Origin: JBBIMP01 sp037444305
Lineage (GTDB): Bacteria > Acidobacteriota > UBA6911
DNA: 27,343 nt
Assembly (NCBI GenBank): GCA_037444305.1
Contig: JBBIMP010000057.1
Span: 1 to 27,343 of the forward strand
Direction: 5' to 3'
Shown here: one piece after another, positions 25,651 through 27,343 of the stretch
Layout: each line of letters starts with the position of its first letter
Position numbering within the stretch: position 1 is the stretch's first letter
Position numbers and translations under genes: made by a program
The notes under the pieces: generated by a model
Told to the model about the DNA's origin: nothing
Database searches by the model: none
Seen by the model: the letters and a program-made list of their open reading frames with translations, nothing else

Positions 25651-26455
25651 AGAAGTTCACCCCAAGGACAAGGGCAACCAGCACCAGGGCCGTTCCGTAT
25701 TGCATGGGTCGAACACGGGCCGTGTCCGGATGCTGAGTCGCCAGAATGAAAAGATGATAGGGCAGAGCCATGACCTGGTCGAATATGGAGCGCGGCAGGC
25801 CCGGCAGATAGAAGGCAGCGACGGTGAATAGGATGGGGGCTGTCTCCCCGGCCGCGCGCGCGATGCCAAGAATAGAGCCGGTCAGCATGCCCGGCAGGCT
25901 GTAGGGAAGGACGTTCCGCCAGATGGTCTGCCAGCGGCTGGCCCCTAGCGCCAGGCTGCCCTGGCGAAGGGACTGCGGCACGGAGCGCAGGGCTTCCTCG
26001 CTGGCGACGATGATGACCGGAAGCACCATCAAACCCAGGGTGATGGAACCGGCCAGGATGGAGGCGCCGAATCCCAGGAAGATGACCAATAGCCCTAAAC
26101 CCAGCAGGCCGAATACGATCGAGGGCACACCGCTGAGCGTGAAAATAGCCAAGCGAATCCATTCGGTAAATCGGCTGCGGCGTGCATATTCGGTCAAGTA
26201 GATGGCCGCGCCCATACCTACTGGAAGGGCAAAGGCCATGGTTCCCAGGACGAGATAGAGGGTACCCACAATGGCCGGAAAGATTCCGCCCGCCGCACCC
26301 GACTCTCGTGGAGCTGCGGTCAGAAACTCCCAGGAGATGGCGCCCGCCCCTCGCAGCAGAATATCTCCCAGCACGTAGAGAATGGCAGCCACCACGCCAT
26401 AGGTGGAGATGCGGAGAAACCAGAGGCCTGCCTTCTCGACCGGGCTTTCCTTCAT
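25604..26455 (-). CDS. pstA: phosphate ABC transporter permease PstA
   Basis: The 283-aa inner-membrane permease has six predicted helices and the EAA cytoplasmic loop (SVPQSLRQGSLALGASRWQT) that contacts PstB. With PstC it forms the phosphate channel. The ATG at 26455 overlaps the pstC stop as TGATG, a sign of coupled translation; the open frame begins one codon earlier at TTG. The segment GETAPILFTVAAFYLPGLPR is typical of PstA. The protein has the usual length for the family. It overlaps the presumed pstB start at its 3' end. Confidence 0.96.
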   Translation of the reverse strand: MKESPVEKAGLWFLRISTYGVVAAILYVLGDILLRGAGAISWEFLTAAPRESGAAGGIFPAIVGTLYLVLGTMAFALPVGMGAAIYLTEYARRSRFTEWIRLAIFTLSGVPSIVFGLLGLGLLVIFLGFGASILAGSITLGLMVLPVIIVASEEALRSVPQSLRQGSLALGASRWQTIWRNVLPYSLPGMLTGSILGIARAAGETAPILFTVAAFYLPGLPRSIFDQVMALPYHLFILATQHPDTARVRPMQYGTALVLVALVLGVNFFAIVLRNHFRRKYRW

Positions 26456-27339
26456 CAACGGTTCCTCCGGCGCTTGCCCGTCAACAGTCCCCGCGCGTAG
26501 AGGTTTACGACGAGGGTCATTCCCAGCAGCACCAGTCCAGTTAAGAAGAGCACCTGGTAATGTTCGCTGCCGAAGGGTACTTCACCCATCTCGGCGGCAA
26601 TGGTGGCGGTCATGGTGCGGACCGATTCGAATGGAGAGGCAGTCAGCAGCGGGGCATTGCCGGTGACCATCATCACGGCCATCGTTTCGCCGATCACCCG
26701 CCCGATGCCCAGCAGCACCGCCGCTGCAATTCCCGGGGCGGCGGCCGGTACCACCACTCGCCAGGTGGTCTGCCAGGGCGACGCGCCCAGCGCCAGAGAA
26801 GCATCGCGATAGGCCTGGGGTACGGCGTGCAGCGCGTCCTCGGCGATGGTCATGATGGTGGGTATGGCCATGAAGGCCAGCAGGAGCGCCCCGGTCAGTG
26901 CTGTGAGGCCGGAGGGGAGCCCGAAAATCGCCTTGACGATGGGACCGAGCACCACCAGCCCGAAGAAGCCCAGCACGACGGAGGGAATTCCGGCCAGGAT
27001 CTCGATGAACGGCTTCAGGAGTTCCCGCTCGGGCTGCCGGGCGAAGGCGGCGAGATAAGTGGCCCCGCCGACCCCAAAGGGCACGGCCAGCAGTGTGGCC
27101 AACGCCGTGACCAGCAGACTTCCCGCCACCAGAGGAAAAAGCCCGAAGCCCGGTTTGTCGAGCGACACCGGCGCCCAACGGTCACTGAACAGGTTGTCGA
27201 GCGGGAGATGGAGCAGCGCCGGCAGTCCCTCCTTCCCCAGAAAGAAGAAGATCAGGAAAACGGCGGCCAGCGTCACCGAGGCACAACCGATCAGGCCCCA
27301 GCGGATGGCATGCTCCCAGATGTCGAGCCCGCGTTTCAT
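26455..27339 (-). CDS. pstC: phosphate ABC transporter permease PstC
   Basis: This 294-aa permease is the partner of PstA. It has a first helix after a short basic N terminus (IGCASVTLAAVFLIFFFLGK), six helices overall and an EAA loop (AVPQAYRDASLALGASPWQT). GIGRVIGETMAVMMVTGNAP is diagnostic for PstC. The ATG at 27339 is only four bases from the right edge of the window, so its promoter and the expected pstS gene lie outside. It overlaps pstA by one base (TGATG). The set pstC-pstA-pstB-phoU is in the standard order; phosphate-starvation control by PhoB would act on the unseen upstream promoter. Confidence 0.96.
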   Translation of the reverse strand: MKRGLDIWEHAIRWGLIGCASVTLAAVFLIFFFLGKEGLPALLHLPLDNLFSDRWAPVSLDKPGFGLFPLVAGSLLVTALATLLAVPFGVGGATYLAAFARQPERELLKPFIEILAGIPSVVLGFFGLVVLGPIVKAIFGLPSGLTALTGALLLAFMAIPTIMTIAEDALHAVPQAYRDASLALGASPWQTTWRVVVPAAAPGIAAAVLLGIGRVIGETMAVMMVTGNAPLLTASPFESVRTMTATIAAEMGEVPFGSEHYQVLFLTGLVLLGMTLVVNLYARGLLTGKRRRNR

Positions 27340-27343
27340 GGTT

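Overview
The window is a high-GC chromosomal segment from a Gram-negative bacterium. A TonB-dependent outer-membrane receptor ending in Phe, several Sec signal peptides, a tricorn-like S41 protease with beta-propellers and a PEGA-domain secreted protein fit Acidobacteriota or a similar soil or sediment lineage. That placement is inference from gene content only; no rRNA or tRNA gene was seen. No CRISPR array, prophage, insertion sequence or replication origin was recognised.

Layout. 1-2.7 kb: a signalling and envelope group, with a PEGA-domain secreted protein (partial, probable frameshift) divergent from a PP2C phosphatase, which is followed by a PilZ c-di-GMP receptor. 2.8-3.6 kb: a CopG/PIN toxin-antitoxin pair of visibly lower GC, with its own promoter and an overlapping operator-like palindrome. 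3.7-8.8 kb, minus strand: a tricorn-type S41 protease and a fused HAD hydrolase plus AIR-synthase-like protein. 8.9-12.3 kb: a probably truncated TPR-like gene, then a thioredoxin-fold protein and a TonB receptor on the plus strand. 12.4-13.2 kb, minus strand: trmL behind a gutted secreted-peptidase gene. 13.5-17.5 kb: aconitase acnA and a NagX-like membrane acyltransferase. 17.6-19.5 kb: a membrane-anchored MutS-like ATPase. 19.5-21.0 kb, minus strand: a long aldo/keto reductase followed by a 42-aa ORF that looks like the two ends of an aminotransferase. 21.2-23.8 kb: a DUF5658-like membrane protein, a 21-aa leader-like ORF, a gutted GT39 glycosyltransferase and a sugar-phosphate nucleotidyltransferase. 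23.8-27.3 kb, minus strand: a 5'-truncated PIN gene directly behind the phosphate-uptake operon pstC-pstA-pstB-phoU.

The pst genes form one functional unit: high-affinity phosphate import plus the PhoU regulator. pstS would lie upstream, outside the window. The other genes are short, mostly independent transcription units.

The most unusual feature is the number of decayed genes. Three loci (about 12.9, 19.5 and 21.9 kb) keep a recognisable 5' end and 3' end with the middle missing. Two more (8.9 and 23.8 kb) keep only a 3' part, and the gene at the left edge carries a single-base frameshift in a homopolymer. This could be real genome decay or an assembly artefact. No clear new defence or biosynthetic system was found.
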